Below, one piece after another: positions 1 to 9,821 of a stretch of 64,000 nt of DNA. The notes under the pieces are model-generated. The model saw only the letters and a program-made list of their open reading frames with translations. It did no database searches and had not been told where the DNA came from. The stretch is from JAGTVG01 sp964543195 (GTDB taxonomy: Bacteria > Bacteroidota > Bacteroidia > Cytophagales > Cyclobacteriaceae): NCBI GenBank assembly GCA_964543195.1, contig CAZIXF010000005.1:1-64000 (forward strand), in the 5' to 3' direction. Position numbers and translations under genes: made by a program. The first letter of the stretch is position 1. Each line of letters begins with the position of its first letter.

Positions 1-1
1 G

Positions 2-307
2 ATCTCTTTTAAAATGAAATTATACGAAGGTCTTGCCGGGGAATATAAAAAACGGCACGATGAAATCTGGCCCGAACTGAAAAATAAACTGAAGGAAGCA
101 GGCATTTCCGACTTCGGGATCTTTTTTGATGAGGAGACAAATATCCTGTTTGCCGTTCAGAAGATAGCAGATCCTGAAAAAGCAGAAAAACTTCCGGATG
201 ATCCCATCATGAAAAAATGGTGGGATTATATGGCCGATATCATGGAAACAAACCCGGATAATTCTCCGAAGGAAGTCGAACTAAAGGAAATGTTCTATAT
301 GAAATGA
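2..307 (+). CDS. rhaM: L-rhamnose mutarotase, 5' end cut by window edge
   Basis: Interconverts the alpha and beta anomers of L-rhamnose in the cytoplasm, feeding the rhamnose catabolic pathway. The frame is open to the window edge: the four codons before the ATG at 14 (Ile-Ser-Phe-Lys) fit the usual N-terminal strand of the family, so the ATG at 14 is probably an internal Met and the true start lies outside the window. Family landmarks visible are the RRH/KRHDEIWPEL stretch with the catalytic-type His, the WW pair (KKWWDYM) and the NPDNSP motif near the C-terminus. The size (about 101 or more residues) matches the roughly 104-residue family. It sits at the head of a locus rich in rhamnosidases, consistent with use of rhamnose released by them. 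The family call is secure; only the missing start is uncertain. Confidence 0.88.
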   Translation: MSFKMKLYEGLAGEYKKRHDEIWPELKNKLKEAGISDFGIFFDEETNILFAVQKIADPEKAEKLPDDPIMKKWWDYMADIMETNPDNSPKEVELKEMFYMK

Positions 308-408
308 ATAACCTGTGCCGAAGAGTTGATGAAAACTACCGGGACTTATCTGCCGGAATCCGGGGAACCTGGGATATGGCATTTTTATTATTTAGAAACT
401 AATTGAAT

Positions 409-2025
409 ATGAAAAAATCGGTATTTGTTTTTTTAATTTTTTATACCTGTCTGGCTGGAGCAGGCCTGAGTCAACAATATAAAAAATTTCACCGGGAGAT
501 CATGGCGGATATCTCTGACGGTAAAATAGAAGAGGCCAGGAGATCCCTGGAAGAATTAATGGATACGTCACCTGACGATCCTGAAAACCTGTATATGATG
601 TCTATACTCTATGTACTGGAAGATAATACAGAGGCGGCCATGAAATATGTACAGAGGGCTTTAAGGGAAGGCTTACCCTTTGGACGGTATCTGGCCGGAC
701 CGGAAAATGTGCTGAATTCGTTTGTAGAATCAGCCCCTTTTAAACAACTCGCGGATAAGGAAGTCCCTTACCTGGTCCACGGGCCTATGCTTGGGGCTGT
801 TACCGACCGTTCGGCCCGGTTCTGGGTGAGAACAGCAGAGAAAATCCCGGTTCAGATCATACTGAGTGAATCGGAGGATATGGCCAATCCGGTAAATTCG
901 GAAATCAGGAATACAAATTTAGAAAATGATCTCACTGTGGTGATCGAATTAAAAGAACTGAGCCCCAATACAATCTATTTTTATCAGGTAAAACTGGGAG
1001 ATTACACCTATCCATCATTCTGGTCATTTAAAACTTTTCCCCTGAAGGGTTCACCTGCACAATTTTCCATAGGTTTTGGCGGTGGTGCCGGATTTACACC
1101 CAAATATGAGTATATGTGGAAAACCATCGCTTCATGGCATTTTCCCGCTTTCCTTTTCCTGGGTGATAATGTATATATAGATCATCCGGAACGTCCGGCG
1201 GTTCAGGATTTTGTGTATTACCGGAGACAATCCGTTGCGGATTACCGCTTTTTTACAGCCAGGACCTCCATTTTTGCGATCTGGGACGATCATGATTTCG
1301 GTACCAACGACAGCTGGGGCACGGCAGCCCTGGACAGTCCGGAATGGAAGATCCCGGTCTGGGAAAAGTTTCAAAACAACTGGAACAATCCCTATTATGG
1401 TGGGGGAAAGGATCACCCCGGTGTTTGGTTCGATTTTTCGATCGCTGATATAGACTTGTTCATGCTGGACGGAAGATATTACCGGACTTCGCCTGAAGCA
1501 GAAAAACCGGATATGCTGGGTGAGTTTCAGAAAGAATGGCTGTTTGAAAAACTGAAAGCATCGGAAGCTACTTTTAAGATCATTGCATCACCTGTTCCCT
1601 GGTCTTACGGAACCAAACCGGGACAACAGAGTACTCCCGCCGGAACAAGACCCGGAGCTGCCGATACCTGGGAAGGTTTTCAGGAAGAACGTGAAATGAT
1701 CTTTTCATTCATTGAAGAAAATAAAATAGAAGGGGTTATCCTTATTTCTGCTGACAGGCACCGGTCGGAAGCCTGGAAAATTATCCGGCCAGATGGGTAT
1801 GATCTTTATGAGTTTGAGAGTTCAAAACTGACCAATATGCATACACACCGGGTAATCGACAAATCCATTTTCGGCTATAATGATCGCTGTTCTTTTGGCG
1901 TGCTGGAATTTGAAACGACAAAACCGGACGCTGAGGTAATTTTCCGGATCGTGAATATCGATAACAGGATCATAAACGAAATAAAAATAAGAAGATCGCA
2001 ATTGGAGTTTGAATTTCAGGATTGA
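409..2025 (+). CDS. PhoD-like alkaline phosphatase/phosphodiesterase with N-terminal TPR-like segment
   Basis: Predicted exported metallophosphoesterase of 538 residues. The start is the ATG at 409 (a TTG two codons earlier is ignored) because it directly precedes a signal peptide of about 21 residues. Residues about 25-90 form a helical TPR-like segment. A PhoD N-terminal beta domain follows (HGPMLGAVTDRSARFWVRT, about 124-142), then the metal-binding catalytic domain with GDNVYIDH (about 252), IWDDHDFGTNDSW (about 291) and SADRHRSEAW (about 447). The first catalytic-domain strand reads FGGGAGFTP, where many PhoD proteins have a Ser-Cys, so the metal site may be a variant. Substrate is unknown. 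It may supply phosphate or strip phosphoester groups from glycans or lipids. It follows rhaM with a 101-bp gap. Confidence 0.8.
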   Translation: MKKSVFVFLIFYTCLAGAGLSQQYKKFHREIMADISDGKIEEARRSLEELMDTSPDDPENLYMMSILYVLEDNTEAAMKYVQRALREGLPFGRYLAGPENVLNSFVESAPFKQLADKEVPYLVHGPMLGAVTDRSARFWVRTAEKIPVQIILSESEDMANPVNSEIRNTNLENDLTVVIELKELSPNTIYFYQVKLGDYTYPSFWSFKTFPLKGSPAQFSIGFGGGAGFTPKYEYMWKTIASWHFPAFLFLGDNVYIDHPERPAVQDFVYYRRQSVADYRFFTARTSIFAIWDDHDFGTNDSWGTAALDSPEWKIPVWEKFQNNWNNPYYGGGKDHPGVWFDFSIADIDLFMLDGRYYRTSPEAEKPDMLGEFQKEWLFEKLKASEATFKIIASPVPWSYGTKPGQQSTPAGTRPGAADTWEGFQEEREMIFSFIEENKIEGVILISADRHRSEAWKIIRPDGYDLYEFESSKLTNMHTHRVIDKSIFGYNDRCSFGVLEFETTKPDAEVIFRIVNIDNRIINEIKIRRSQLEFEFQD

Positions 2026-2304
2026 TTCAGTAAAAGTTCCTGAAAAATTAAAATTCAGGATACCTATATAGAATTCAGGCTGCCACTTTTTACTCGGTAT
2101 TCTGGGCGATATTATGGATCATGAAGATGAATGATTTACCAGAACTTGAATTATTATAACAAGAACCTGAATCGTTTTGGTTTTAACCGAAGCCCGGATC
2201 GTTTTAAGGAGATTTAACGGGGCCTTGAAGTGTACGAAAGAATTTTTTTCTTATTTTAAAGCATATTTTTTCTGAACTGGACAGTATCCATCAAATTTGT
2301 GAAT

Positions 2305-3720
2305 ATGAACTATTTATTAAAAAGCCTTATAAAAAAACTCTTTCTCTTATTCCTGGTCTTTTTGTTCTCTGCCTGCAGGAATGAAGAATATAAGGACAGA
2401 CCGATGCCGAATTTTATCCTCTTTTTCTGTGATGATCTGGGTTATGGAGATATCGAACCTTTTGGTTCGTCTAAAAACCGTACGCCTGAACTCAATAAAA
2501 TGGCGGAAGAAGGAATGAAACTGACCAGTTTTTATGTTACAGCAAGCGTATGTACGCCATCGAGGGCCAGTTTGTTGACCGGCTGTTATACCCAGCGTAT
2601 CGATATGGCTGAATTACGGCCGGAAGGATTCAGGTCTGTGCTTCTACCGGGTGCACAAAAAGGTTTGAATCCACACGAGATCACGCTTGCTGAGGCCCTT
2701 AAGGAAAAAGAGTATGCCACCGCCTGTATCGGAAAATGGCATGTGGGAGATCAGCCGCAGTTTTTACCTACACGCCAGGGTTTCGATTATTATTTTGGAA
2801 TCCCTTACAGCAACGACATGGAAGGTAGATACGGAGTGCCTTTGATGAGAAACGAGGAGGTGATCGAGCAACCGGTCGATCAGAATACACTTACCCAACG
2901 TTACACAGAGGAAGTGTTAAAATTTATTGAGGAAAACAGAGAGCGTCCATTCTTCATTTATCTCCCTCATACCATGCCGCATGCGCCATTGCATGCCAGT
3001 GAAAAGTTCCGGGGGCGCTCTGACCATGGTATTTACAGTGATGCGGTGGAAGAGATCGACTGGTCAACCGGACGTATCCTTACTTATCTTAGAGATACCG
3101 GTCTTTCAGGTAATACATTTGTTTTTTTCACTTCCGATAATGGAGGCGAGTCACGATTTGGAGGAGTAAATGATCCTTTGCGGGGAGGTAAAGGTACTAC
3201 CTGGGAAGGAGGCATGCGTGTGCCGGCCATTGCCTGGTGGCCCGGAAAGATCCCCGGTGGCACCACAACTGACGCTGTGGCCTCTGCTATGGATCTGTTT
3301 CCCACCTATTATGAACTGGTATATGAGGGGTCCTTTCATGAAAGGGTGATCGATGGACATAACCTCTGGCCATTGCTGTCGGGCGAAGAAAAATCCTCAC
3401 CGTATCAGGCATTTTTTTATTATGACCGCGATCAGCTTCAGGCCGTCAGATCTGGGAAATGGAAATTGCATCTACCGCTGAAAAACCGGTTTAAAGCACA
3501 TTACACGGACGAAGGTTTTACAATAGGAGCTGAATTATATGACCTTGATAAGGATATGGGCGAGACTGATAATGTGGCCGGAGAATATCCCGAAGTCGTT
3601 GAAAAACTGATTCAATATGCTGAGAATGCGCGCAGGGTATTGGGTGATGAGGGTGAACTCACCAATTATATCCGGCCGGCAGGAATGGTTTTGGAAAGAC
3701 ACATACTAAAGAAAGAATAA
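2305..3720 (+). CDS. S1-family sulfatase, lipoprotein
   Basis: Arylsulfatase-type sulfatase of 471 residues that should hydrolyse a sulfate ester on a glycan after conversion of Cys83 to formylglycine. The start is the ATG at 2305 (a GTG two codons upstream is rejected). It precedes a signal peptide with lipobox LFSAC, lipidation at Cys24. The activation motif is CTPSRASLLTG (83-93), a canonical C-x-P-S-R. Metal-site residues Asp43-Asp44, the GKWHVG motif, LPHTMPHAPLH and FTSDNGGE are all present, so it looks active. It is closely similar to the sulfatase at 38476: both share the stretch GFDYYFGIPYSNDM, implying duplication or import of the same subfamily. The next sulfatase starts 4 bp downstream, so the pair is very likely co-transcribed. 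The exact linkage cleaved cannot be told from sequence. Confidence 0.92.
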   Translation: MNYLLKSLIKKLFLLFLVFLFSACRNEEYKDRPMPNFILFFCDDLGYGDIEPFGSSKNRTPELNKMAEEGMKLTSFYVTASVCTPSRASLLTGCYTQRIDMAELRPEGFRSVLLPGAQKGLNPHEITLAEALKEKEYATACIGKWHVGDQPQFLPTRQGFDYYFGIPYSNDMEGRYGVPLMRNEEVIEQPVDQNTLTQRYTEEVLKFIEENRERPFFIYLPHTMPHAPLHASEKFRGRSDHGIYSDAVEEIDWSTGRILTYLRDTGLSGNTFVFFTSDNGGESRFGGVNDPLRGGKGTTWEGGMRVPAIAWWPGKIPGGTTTDAVASAMDLFPTYYELVYEGSFHERVIDGHNLWPLLSGEEKSSPYQAFFYYDRDQLQAVRSGKWKLHLPLKNRFKAHYTDEGFTIGAELYDLDKDMGETDNVAGEYPEVVEKLIQYAENARRVLGDEGELTNYIRPAGMVLERHILKKE

Positions 3721-3724
3721 GTAA

Positions 3725-5464
3725 GTGAGCAAAAGGTTTCTTATAATGCTTGGTATAATGCTGATCTTCCTTGGATGTAAAAGATCAGATTTGCCTGATA
3801 AACCCAATGTGATAGTGATCTTAACAGATGACCAGGGCTACGGTGATGTAGGTTATCTGGGTAATCCAAGGATTAAAACACCCACTATCGACAGCCTGGC
3901 TTTGTCCGGCATTCAGTTTACCCAGTTTTACGTTTCTCCCCGTTGTGCACCTACAAGAGCAGCCCTGATGACCGGGAGACATCCCGAAAAAACAGGGGTG
4001 TTTCATGTGACCGATGGAGGTTATATTATGGCTGCTCAAGAAATCACCATGGCGGAATATTTTAAGAAGGCCGGTTATAAAACCGGGATTTTCGGCAAAT
4101 GGCATATTGGTGATCATTATCCGTACATGCCATCGGACCAGGGTTTCGATTTCTCCTTGATCCATAAAGGAGGAGCAATAGGGCAGATCGCCGACCATTC
4201 AAACAATTACTGGGACATGACCCGGCCTCTTGAGGAACGGAAAAGCTGCTATTTCAATACGACCTTGTATAAAAACAGGGAAATATTTCAGGCAGAGGGA
4301 TACATCACCGATGTGTTGACAGATCATACCATACAATTTATTGAAAACACCCGAAACCAACCTTTTTTTATATATCTGTCTTTTAATATTCCACATGATC
4401 CCTATCAGGTTCCTGAAGATTATCTCGGGTTGTACCGCGATCTTCCCTTTCACCCGGCAATGGATTCGACTAATGGGAATCCATACCGCTTAAATGACTA
4501 TGAGGCGGCCAGGTATGTATATGGCATGATGACCAATATGGATGATAATCTTTCACGGCTCATGAACGCGCTTCGAAAGCATGGTCTTGCCCGGAATACG
4601 ATTATTATGTATCTCTCAGATAACGGTCCGGCTCAGTATAGATATAATGCAAATTTTAGAGGTAAGAAAGGTCAGTTGTTTGAAGGGGGAATCAGGGTGC
4701 CGGCCTTTCTCAACCATAAGGGTCTGCACCCACGAAAAGTTACCTTTCCGGCCGCTCATTATGATATTCTACCTACATTAGCCGGGTTATGTGACCTGGA
4801 ATTGCCGGATAACATCGACGGAATTGATTTATTGAAAGAGGGAAAAGAAAAATCAGAACGACCGGTTTTTATTCGTGAAAGCAGCTACCTTGAGCCTTAT
4901 AAAGATATGATGATTAGAAAAGGTGATTTTAAACTTATCGCTTCCGGAGATATAACCGATCCTGACTTTAAATTATTTAATATAAGCAGCGACCCCTACG
5001 AGGAATTTGATCTGGTACTCGATAACCCTGTTATAGTCCGGGAATTAAAATCCGAGCTGGATCATTGGTATAATGAAATTATACGTTCAGAAAATTTAAG
5101 AATCCATCCCGTTATTATTGGTTCTGATTTTGAAAATCCCGTGAGGTTATCCAGACATGAGTTGATATCCAGCTATTCCCATGGCTGGTTCAGTAAAAAT
5201 TATCTTGGATATTATCCTTTAAAAATCAATGACACAGGATTTTACAATATTAAACTTTCATTCAGGGATACCCTGGTTAATACAGGGAGGGTGGAATTGA
5301 AAATCGGTCCGACAGGCCGGTCAAAGGTTATTGGTCAAAAGCCGGTGACTGAACTTGAGTTTAGCGAAATTTTTCTGCAAAACGGTGAATATGTACTTCA
5401 ATCCTGGTATCAGGATCAGGATGAAGTGATTTCTCCGTTTTATATTTATATAAATAAAGAATAA
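3725..5464 (+). CDS. S1-family sulfatase with C-terminal beta accessory domain, lipoprotein
   Basis: Sulfatase of 579 residues. A GTG start at 3725 is kept because it gives the positively charged n-region (Ser-Lys-Arg) of a lipoprotein signal with lipobox IFLGC (Cys18). The next Met, at 3746, would begin inside the hydrophobic core. The formylglycine motif is CAPTRAALMTG (Cys74, C-x-P-T-R), with metal Asp35-Asp36, GKWHIGDH and a DNGP metal-binding segment. After the catalytic domain (to about 440) comes a beta-rich C-terminal module (about 465-579) with no catalytic motif. It resembles in position and size the tail of the sulfatase at 40190, with which it also shares the GRKG/GKKG-EGG active-site loop. 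It starts 4 bp after the previous sulfatase. The substrate is inferred only from context (sulfated deoxyhexose glycan). Confidence 0.9.
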   Translation: MSKRFLIMLGIMLIFLGCKRSDLPDKPNVIVILTDDQGYGDVGYLGNPRIKTPTIDSLALSGIQFTQFYVSPRCAPTRAALMTGRHPEKTGVFHVTDGGYIMAAQEITMAEYFKKAGYKTGIFGKWHIGDHYPYMPSDQGFDFSLIHKGGAIGQIADHSNNYWDMTRPLEERKSCYFNTTLYKNREIFQAEGYITDVLTDHTIQFIENTRNQPFFIYLSFNIPHDPYQVPEDYLGLYRDLPFHPAMDSTNGNPYRLNDYEAARYVYGMMTNMDDNLSRLMNALRKHGLARNTIIMYLSDNGPAQYRYNANFRGKKGQLFEGGIRVPAFLNHKGLHPRKVTFPAAHYDILPTLAGLCDLELPDNIDGIDLLKEGKEKSERPVFIRESSYLEPYKDMMIRKGDFKLIASGDITDPDFKLFNISSDPYEEFDLVLDNPVIVRELKSELDHWYNEIIRSENLRIHPVIIGSDFENPVRLSRHELISSYSHGWFSKNYLGYYPLKINDTGFYNIKLSFRDTLVNTGRVELKIGPTGRSKVIGQKPVTELEFSEIFLQNGEYVLQSWYQDQDEVISPFYIYINKE

Positions 5465-5521
5465 TATCTAATTTGATGGGGTAATCTGTATCTGACCGAT
5501 TTTTAACTTTTTTTTTATCGT

Positions 5522-7264
5522 ATGAAAAAATCATATTCTGTTTTTTTTATTATCCTCATTTTCCTGTTCGCCTGTCAGGATAATCAAAACGATGCGGAGC
5601 CTGTCTCCAAACCCAACATCATTATCATCATGTCCGATGATATGGGGTATTCGGATATTGGATGTTATGGCGGTGAGATCGAGACACCTGCGCTGGATAA
5701 CCTGGCGGCAAACGGGCTCCGTTTTTCCCAGTTTTATAATACATCACGTTGTTGCCCTACCCGGGCTTCCCTGCTTACCGGACTTTATCCGGCCCAGACC
5801 GGCATGGGTTTTATGACCGGTGATGAAGGTGAACCGGGCTATCGGGGAGAAATAGGTAATCAATGCATGACTATTGCCGAAGTACTCAAACCTGCCGGAT
5901 ACCGTACTTATATGTCCGGTAAGTGGCATGTTTCCCATCATTTGAAAGACATCGATTCCCTGAAATATAACTGGCCCCGGCAACGTGGCTTCGATAAGTT
6001 TTATGGTACCATAATCGGAGCGGGAAGTTTCTGGGATCCCTGGACCCTGACCAGGGACAATACTTTTATCACGCCGGTTAATGATCCGGAATATCAGCCC
6101 GGGAAAAAATATTATTATACCGATGCGATAAGCAATAATGCGGTGATGTATATCGAGGAGCATGTGGAAGAAGCGGCGAACGATCCTTTTTTTATGTACG
6201 TGCCGTACACGGCACCACACTGGCCTCTGCACGCCCCTGAAGATGAAATTGCTCTTCATGAAGGTAAATATGACAACGGATTTGCCCCCATTCGGGAAAA
6301 GAGAACGGAGAGATTGAAGTCCATGGGTTTGATCGATGAAAACTGGCCAATGTCTGAACAGGTTGCTGAATGGGATACCATGCAACATAAAAACTGGCAT
6401 GTCCGCAATATGGAGGTGTATGCCGCGATGATCACCCGTATGGATAAGGGTATTGCCAGTATCGTCAATACACTTGAAGAAAATAACCTGCTGGAAAACA
6501 CCTTGATCCTTTTTCTGCAGGATAATGGCGGTTGTGCCGAAACATTAAACTGGTTCGATATTGAGAATGAATATGATGAACTGACCGAATTGCGGGCATA
6601 TGAACCCATGGGGCCGGATGAATTACAAACCAGTATTTTTCCCAAAAAGACAAGAGATGGATTTCCCGTGATCGTGATGAGCCCGAAAGTGATGGCGGGT
6701 TCGGACCAAACCTATCATGCCTATGGTCCGACCTGGGCCAATGTATCCAATACCCCTTTCCGTAAATACAAGCACTGGGTGCATGAAGGAGGGATAGCCA
6801 CTCCTTTGATCGTTCACTGGCCGGAAAAGATCGGTGACAAAGGGCAACTCCGTCATCAACCTGCTCATTTAATCGATATCATGACCACCATTGTGGATAT
6901 AACCGGGGCAGAATATCCTGCTCAATATAAAGGCAATACAATAATTCCCATGGAAGGGAAAAGCCTGATGGGAGTTTTTACCGGAAATAAAGAAATTGAC
7001 AGGGAAGCTATGTATTTCGAGCATGAAGGAAACCGGGCTGTCAGGCAGGGCAAATGGAAACTGGTTTCAAAGGCATATCCCGATGCAGGGCACTTCAGAA
7101 AGGTCGATGAGATCCCTTTGAAACAATGGGCTTTATACGATATGGAAGAGGATCGTACGGAAACCAGCAACCTGGCCGATCAATATCCCGAAAGGGTCAG
7201 GGAAATGGCAGAAATGTGGCAGGAATGGGCCAGAAGAACCAATACGATACCCAAACCAAAATAA
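5522..7264 (+). CDS. S1-family arylsulfatase, lipoprotein
   Basis: Sulfatase of 580 residues with lipobox FLFAC (Cys18). The activation motif reads CCPTRASLLTG; in C-x-P-x-R register Cys77 is the residue expected to become formylglycine. The usual partners are present: Asp39-Asp40 (MSDDMGYSD), GKWHVSHH, YTAPHWPLH and LQDNGGC. Between about 320 and 420 it carries an extended insertion before the EGGIATPLIVHWP strand, typical of the longer arylsulfatase subfamilies, so its specificity is probably different from its two upstream neighbours. It lies 57 bp after the preceding sulfatase and 17 bp before an isomerase/epimerase gene, so the four genes from 2305 likely form one transcription unit. Confidence 0.92.
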   Translation: MKKSYSVFFIILIFLFACQDNQNDAEPVSKPNIIIIMSDDMGYSDIGCYGGEIETPALDNLAANGLRFSQFYNTSRCCPTRASLLTGLYPAQTGMGFMTGDEGEPGYRGEIGNQCMTIAEVLKPAGYRTYMSGKWHVSHHLKDIDSLKYNWPRQRGFDKFYGTIIGAGSFWDPWTLTRDNTFITPVNDPEYQPGKKYYYTDAISNNAVMYIEEHVEEAANDPFFMYVPYTAPHWPLHAPEDEIALHEGKYDNGFAPIREKRTERLKSMGLIDENWPMSEQVAEWDTMQHKNWHVRNMEVYAAMITRMDKGIASIVNTLEENNLLENTLILFLQDNGGCAETLNWFDIENEYDELTELRAYEPMGPDELQTSIFPKKTRDGFPVIVMSPKVMAGSDQTYHAYGPTWANVSNTPFRKYKHWVHEGGIATPLIVHWPEKIGDKGQLRHQPAHLIDIMTTIVDITGAEYPAQYKGNTIIPMEGKSLMGVFTGNKEIDREAMYFEHEGNRAVRQGKWKLVSKAYPDAGHFRKVDEIPLKQWALYDMEEDRTETSNLADQYPERVREMAEMWQEWARRTNTIPKPK

Positions 7265-7281
7265 CATTAACGAACTATACT

Positions 7282-8184
7282 ATGAAAAATCAATCTGTTG
7301 ATCGAAGGCACTTTTTAAAGTCGGGCGCATTGGCTGCAGGATTTACAGCACTAAGCCCCGGACCGTTGTTATCCTCTCCGCAAAAGATAAGATTTAACGA
7401 TTCCCGGATCAAGCTCAGTCTTGCCGCGTATTCCTTCAACTCGCTTTTCAGAAATGGCGATCTGACCATGAACGAATTCATCGATTATTGCGATAGCCTG
7501 AAGCTGGATGGAACGGAACTGACTTCCTATTATTTTGAATCCAATGAGGATTCGTACCTGCTCGGCTTGAGAAACAAATGCTTTCATCTGGGACTGGATA
7601 TCAGCGGTACCGCTATCGGGAACAATTTTGTTACGGCCGATAGAAATAAAAGGAGGGAGGAAGTAGAAAGTGTGAAATTCTGGGTGGATAAAGCTGCCAT
7701 TTTGGGCGCACCGACCATCAGGGTTTTTGGTGGGTATGAGATACCTGATGGACACACGGAAAATGACGCCTATGACTGGGTGATCTCCGCCCTGCAGGAA
7801 AGTGTGGAATATGCCAGCCAAAAAGGTATTGTACTCGCCATTGAAAACCATGGAGGTTTCCCAACTACATCCAAACAGGTGATCAAAATTGTACAGGAAG
7901 TCAATTCACCCTGGTTCGGCGTAAACCTGGATACCGGTAATTTTGCCGGTGACTGGTACAGGCAAATGGCCGAACTGGCTCCCTATGCGGTAGTGGTTCA
8001 GTTAAAGGTTCATTTAAAATCTACGGTGGAAGGAGGGAAACCGATCACCACCGATCCGGAGCGTATTATCAAAATACTCAAAAATGAGGGGTACAATCGT
8101 TATTTAGCCCTGGAATATGAAGAAGACAGGCCCTGGGAAGAAATTCCGGTATGGATCGACCGGTTGAGGGACTGCATTGGCTGA
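7282..8184 (+). CDS. Sugar phosphate isomerase/epimerase-like TIM barrel with Tat-like signal
   Basis: A protein of 300 residues in the xylose-isomerase-like TIM-barrel superfamily (AP endonuclease 2 fold). The start at 7282 is chosen because the frame before it overlaps the sulfatase end and has no good start; the ATG opens a Tat-like signal (DRRHFLKSGALAAGF). Barrel landmarks include LAIENHGG (about 192) and GVNLDTGNF (about 217), which supply the metal-ligand Glu and Asp of the family. It probably isomerises, epimerises or otherwise acts on a sugar or sugar derivative outside the cytoplasm, in line with its sulfatase neighbours. The exact substrate is unknown. Many such exported paralogues occur in Bacteroidota and Planctomycetota and are uncharacterised. 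Confidence 0.8.
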   Translation: MKNQSVDRRHFLKSGALAAGFTALSPGPLLSSPQKIRFNDSRIKLSLAAYSFNSLFRNGDLTMNEFIDYCDSLKLDGTELTSYYFESNEDSYLLGLRNKCFHLGLDISGTAIGNNFVTADRNKRREEVESVKFWVDKAAILGAPTIRVFGGYEIPDGHTENDAYDWVISALQESVEYASQKGIVLAIENHGGFPTTSKQVIKIVQEVNSPWFGVNLDTGNFAGDWYRQMAELAPYAVVVQLKVHLKSTVEGGKPITTDPERIIKILKNEGYNRYLALEYEEDRPWEEIPVWIDRLRDCIG

Positions 8185-8273
8185 AATTGAGTAATGATAA
8201 TGATCCAATTGTAATTAGCAATTTTTAGAAATTTAATTAAACGGTACATAGTAAACTTTTTAATCTTATTATC

Positions 8274-9821
8274 ATGGATCGCAGAAATTTTATTAAAAAC
8301 AGCATAGGCGTTGCCGTAACCGGTTCATCGCTGGTCAATGGAATTTATGTGCCTGCTGCAGAGGCTTCCCGGTTCAATAATTTCCCGGTTATTGATATCC
8401 CAAGCCCTCATTTGAACAGGTTGGTTTTAAAACCCGTGATGACCAATATGTATCATACGGCCAAGTGGGAAGGTCCGTGTCGCTTTAATGTGGTTTCTTC
8501 GGATGAAGAAAAAAAACGGGCAATGAACACTTTTAATTCCTTTTCTGAGAGAATAAAAAGAAACGAGTTCCAGCTCAACATGCGTAATGTTGAACTATTG
8601 GACCCCCGTTTGTTGCTCTTTGTTGAGGATTTTAAATTAAAAGAATCCGATTTAAGTGAATTGGACAGGGAGATGGAAGAAGCGGATGCGATTTTTATTG
8701 ATCCGAGTGGTGCTTCCAAAGCCACATTTGATGTGGCCATTCGCTATAAAAAACCAGTGATCATTGCGTGGGGGCTGAACTGCCGGACTGTAGATATAAC
8801 TGCCTACTGTCGAAGTAATGGTTTGGAGGTGTTTGTGCCTCATACTGCTGAAGAAAGAAATGAACTTATGGCGCTCTTAAGGGCAAGAAAAGTGTTCAGC
8901 CAGACCCGGATTCTCTATCCAACCAACTGGGGTTGGCCTTCAGTGGCTTCCATCGCAGGAATAAATGAGCCTGAAAAGCTCAAAGATCAGTTTGGGGTGG
9001 AGTTGGTAACTGTGTCCTATGATGATTTGTCGAAGGAAATGGATATGACCAGGGATAGTCCTGAGGAAAGGAAAAAAGCATTGGAAATGGCAGAAATCAT
9101 GTATGATAATGCCGAACATGCTTATCTGGATAAAAAATATGTAGCAAGAAGTATGGAGTTTTATAATACCGTTATCCGGATGATGAAGAAAAATGATTGC
9201 AACGCCTTTACCATTGAATGTTTTGAATTCTGTTCCAGCCGGTTACCCCAAAAGTGGAAAATAACTCCCTGCCTGGTACATACTATGTTCAAAGATCTGG
9301 GCATCCCTTCCGCCTGCGAAGGAGACCTGGGGGGATTATTATCCATGCATCTGCTGATGTCGTTGTCAAAAAAATCATCCCATCTGGGTAATATGTTCTA
9401 CAGAGAGGAAGGCAAAATGGAGATCAATCACAGTGCCCCGGGTATAAAAATGAATGGATACGATAAAGAACCTTTGCCTTATCAACTGGGCCGGTTTGTT
9501 GAAGCAGGATGGGGTACCAAAGCGGTAGTCGATTTTGTGAACAATGAAGTAAAAACCGTTACCGTGGCCCGGATGAATCCCACTGCCACCGGCCTTCTTG
9601 TATTGAAAGGAAAACTGGTTGATTCGAATGGTTATAATGAAGACCTGAGAGGATGTTCGGTTTCGGCATTTATTGTAGGGAAGGATAGCGGTACGGCCGA
9701 TGAGTTTATGCGAAAACAGGCCGATTATGGTAATCACCTGGTGTGGGTGTATGGGGATTACAGTGACCAGTTGGTCAAATTAGGTGAACTGCTGGGCATC
9801 GATGTAGTAGTTGAAAGTTGA
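8274..9821 (+). CDS. L-fucose isomerase-like protein with Tat-like signal
   Basis: A protein of 515 residues resembling the L-fucose/L-arabinose isomerase fold. The N-terminal region is a Rossmann-like part with IDPSGASKATFDVAIRYKKP (about 142-161). The middle has ITPCLVHTMFKDLGIPSACEGDLGG, where Glu and Asp of a divalent-metal site are expected, followed by INHSAPGIK. The C-terminal barrel-like part ends in GNHLVWVYGDYSDQL, as in isomerases of this group. The N-terminus MDRRNFIKNSIGVAVTGSS is a twin-arginine-type signal, which is unexpected for an aldose isomerase because these normally act in the cytoplasm. It may be an exported relative with another role, or a periplasmic isomerase. It lies 89 bp behind the TIM-barrel gene and probably ends the first operon. 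Confidence 0.7.
   Translation: MDRRNFIKNSIGVAVTGSSLVNGIYVPAAEASRFNNFPVIDIPSPHLNRLVLKPVMTNMYHTAKWEGPCRFNVVSSDEEKKRAMNTFNSFSERIKRNEFQLNMRNVELLDPRLLLFVEDFKLKESDLSELDREMEEADAIFIDPSGASKATFDVAIRYKKPVIIAWGLNCRTVDITAYCRSNGLEVFVPHTAEERNELMALLRARKVFSQTRILYPTNWGWPSVASIAGINEPEKLKDQFGVELVTVSYDDLSKEMDMTRDSPEERKKALEMAEIMYDNAEHAYLDKKYVARSMEFYNTVIRMMKKNDCNAFTIECFEFCSSRLPQKWKITPCLVHTMFKDLGIPSACEGDLGGLLSMHLLMSLSKKSSHLGNMFYREEGKMEINHSAPGIKMNGYDKEPLPYQLGRFVEAGWGTKAVVDFVNNEVKTVTVARMNPTATGLLVLKGKLVDSNGYNEDLRGCSVSAFIVGKDSGTADEFMRKQADYGNHLVWVYGDYSDQLVKLGELLGIDVVVES

Noticed and set aside
5744..6400. 218-residue frame on the - strand
   Set aside because: It lies wholly inside the sulfatase at 5522 and shows no family features; the sulfatase frame has all catalytic motifs.
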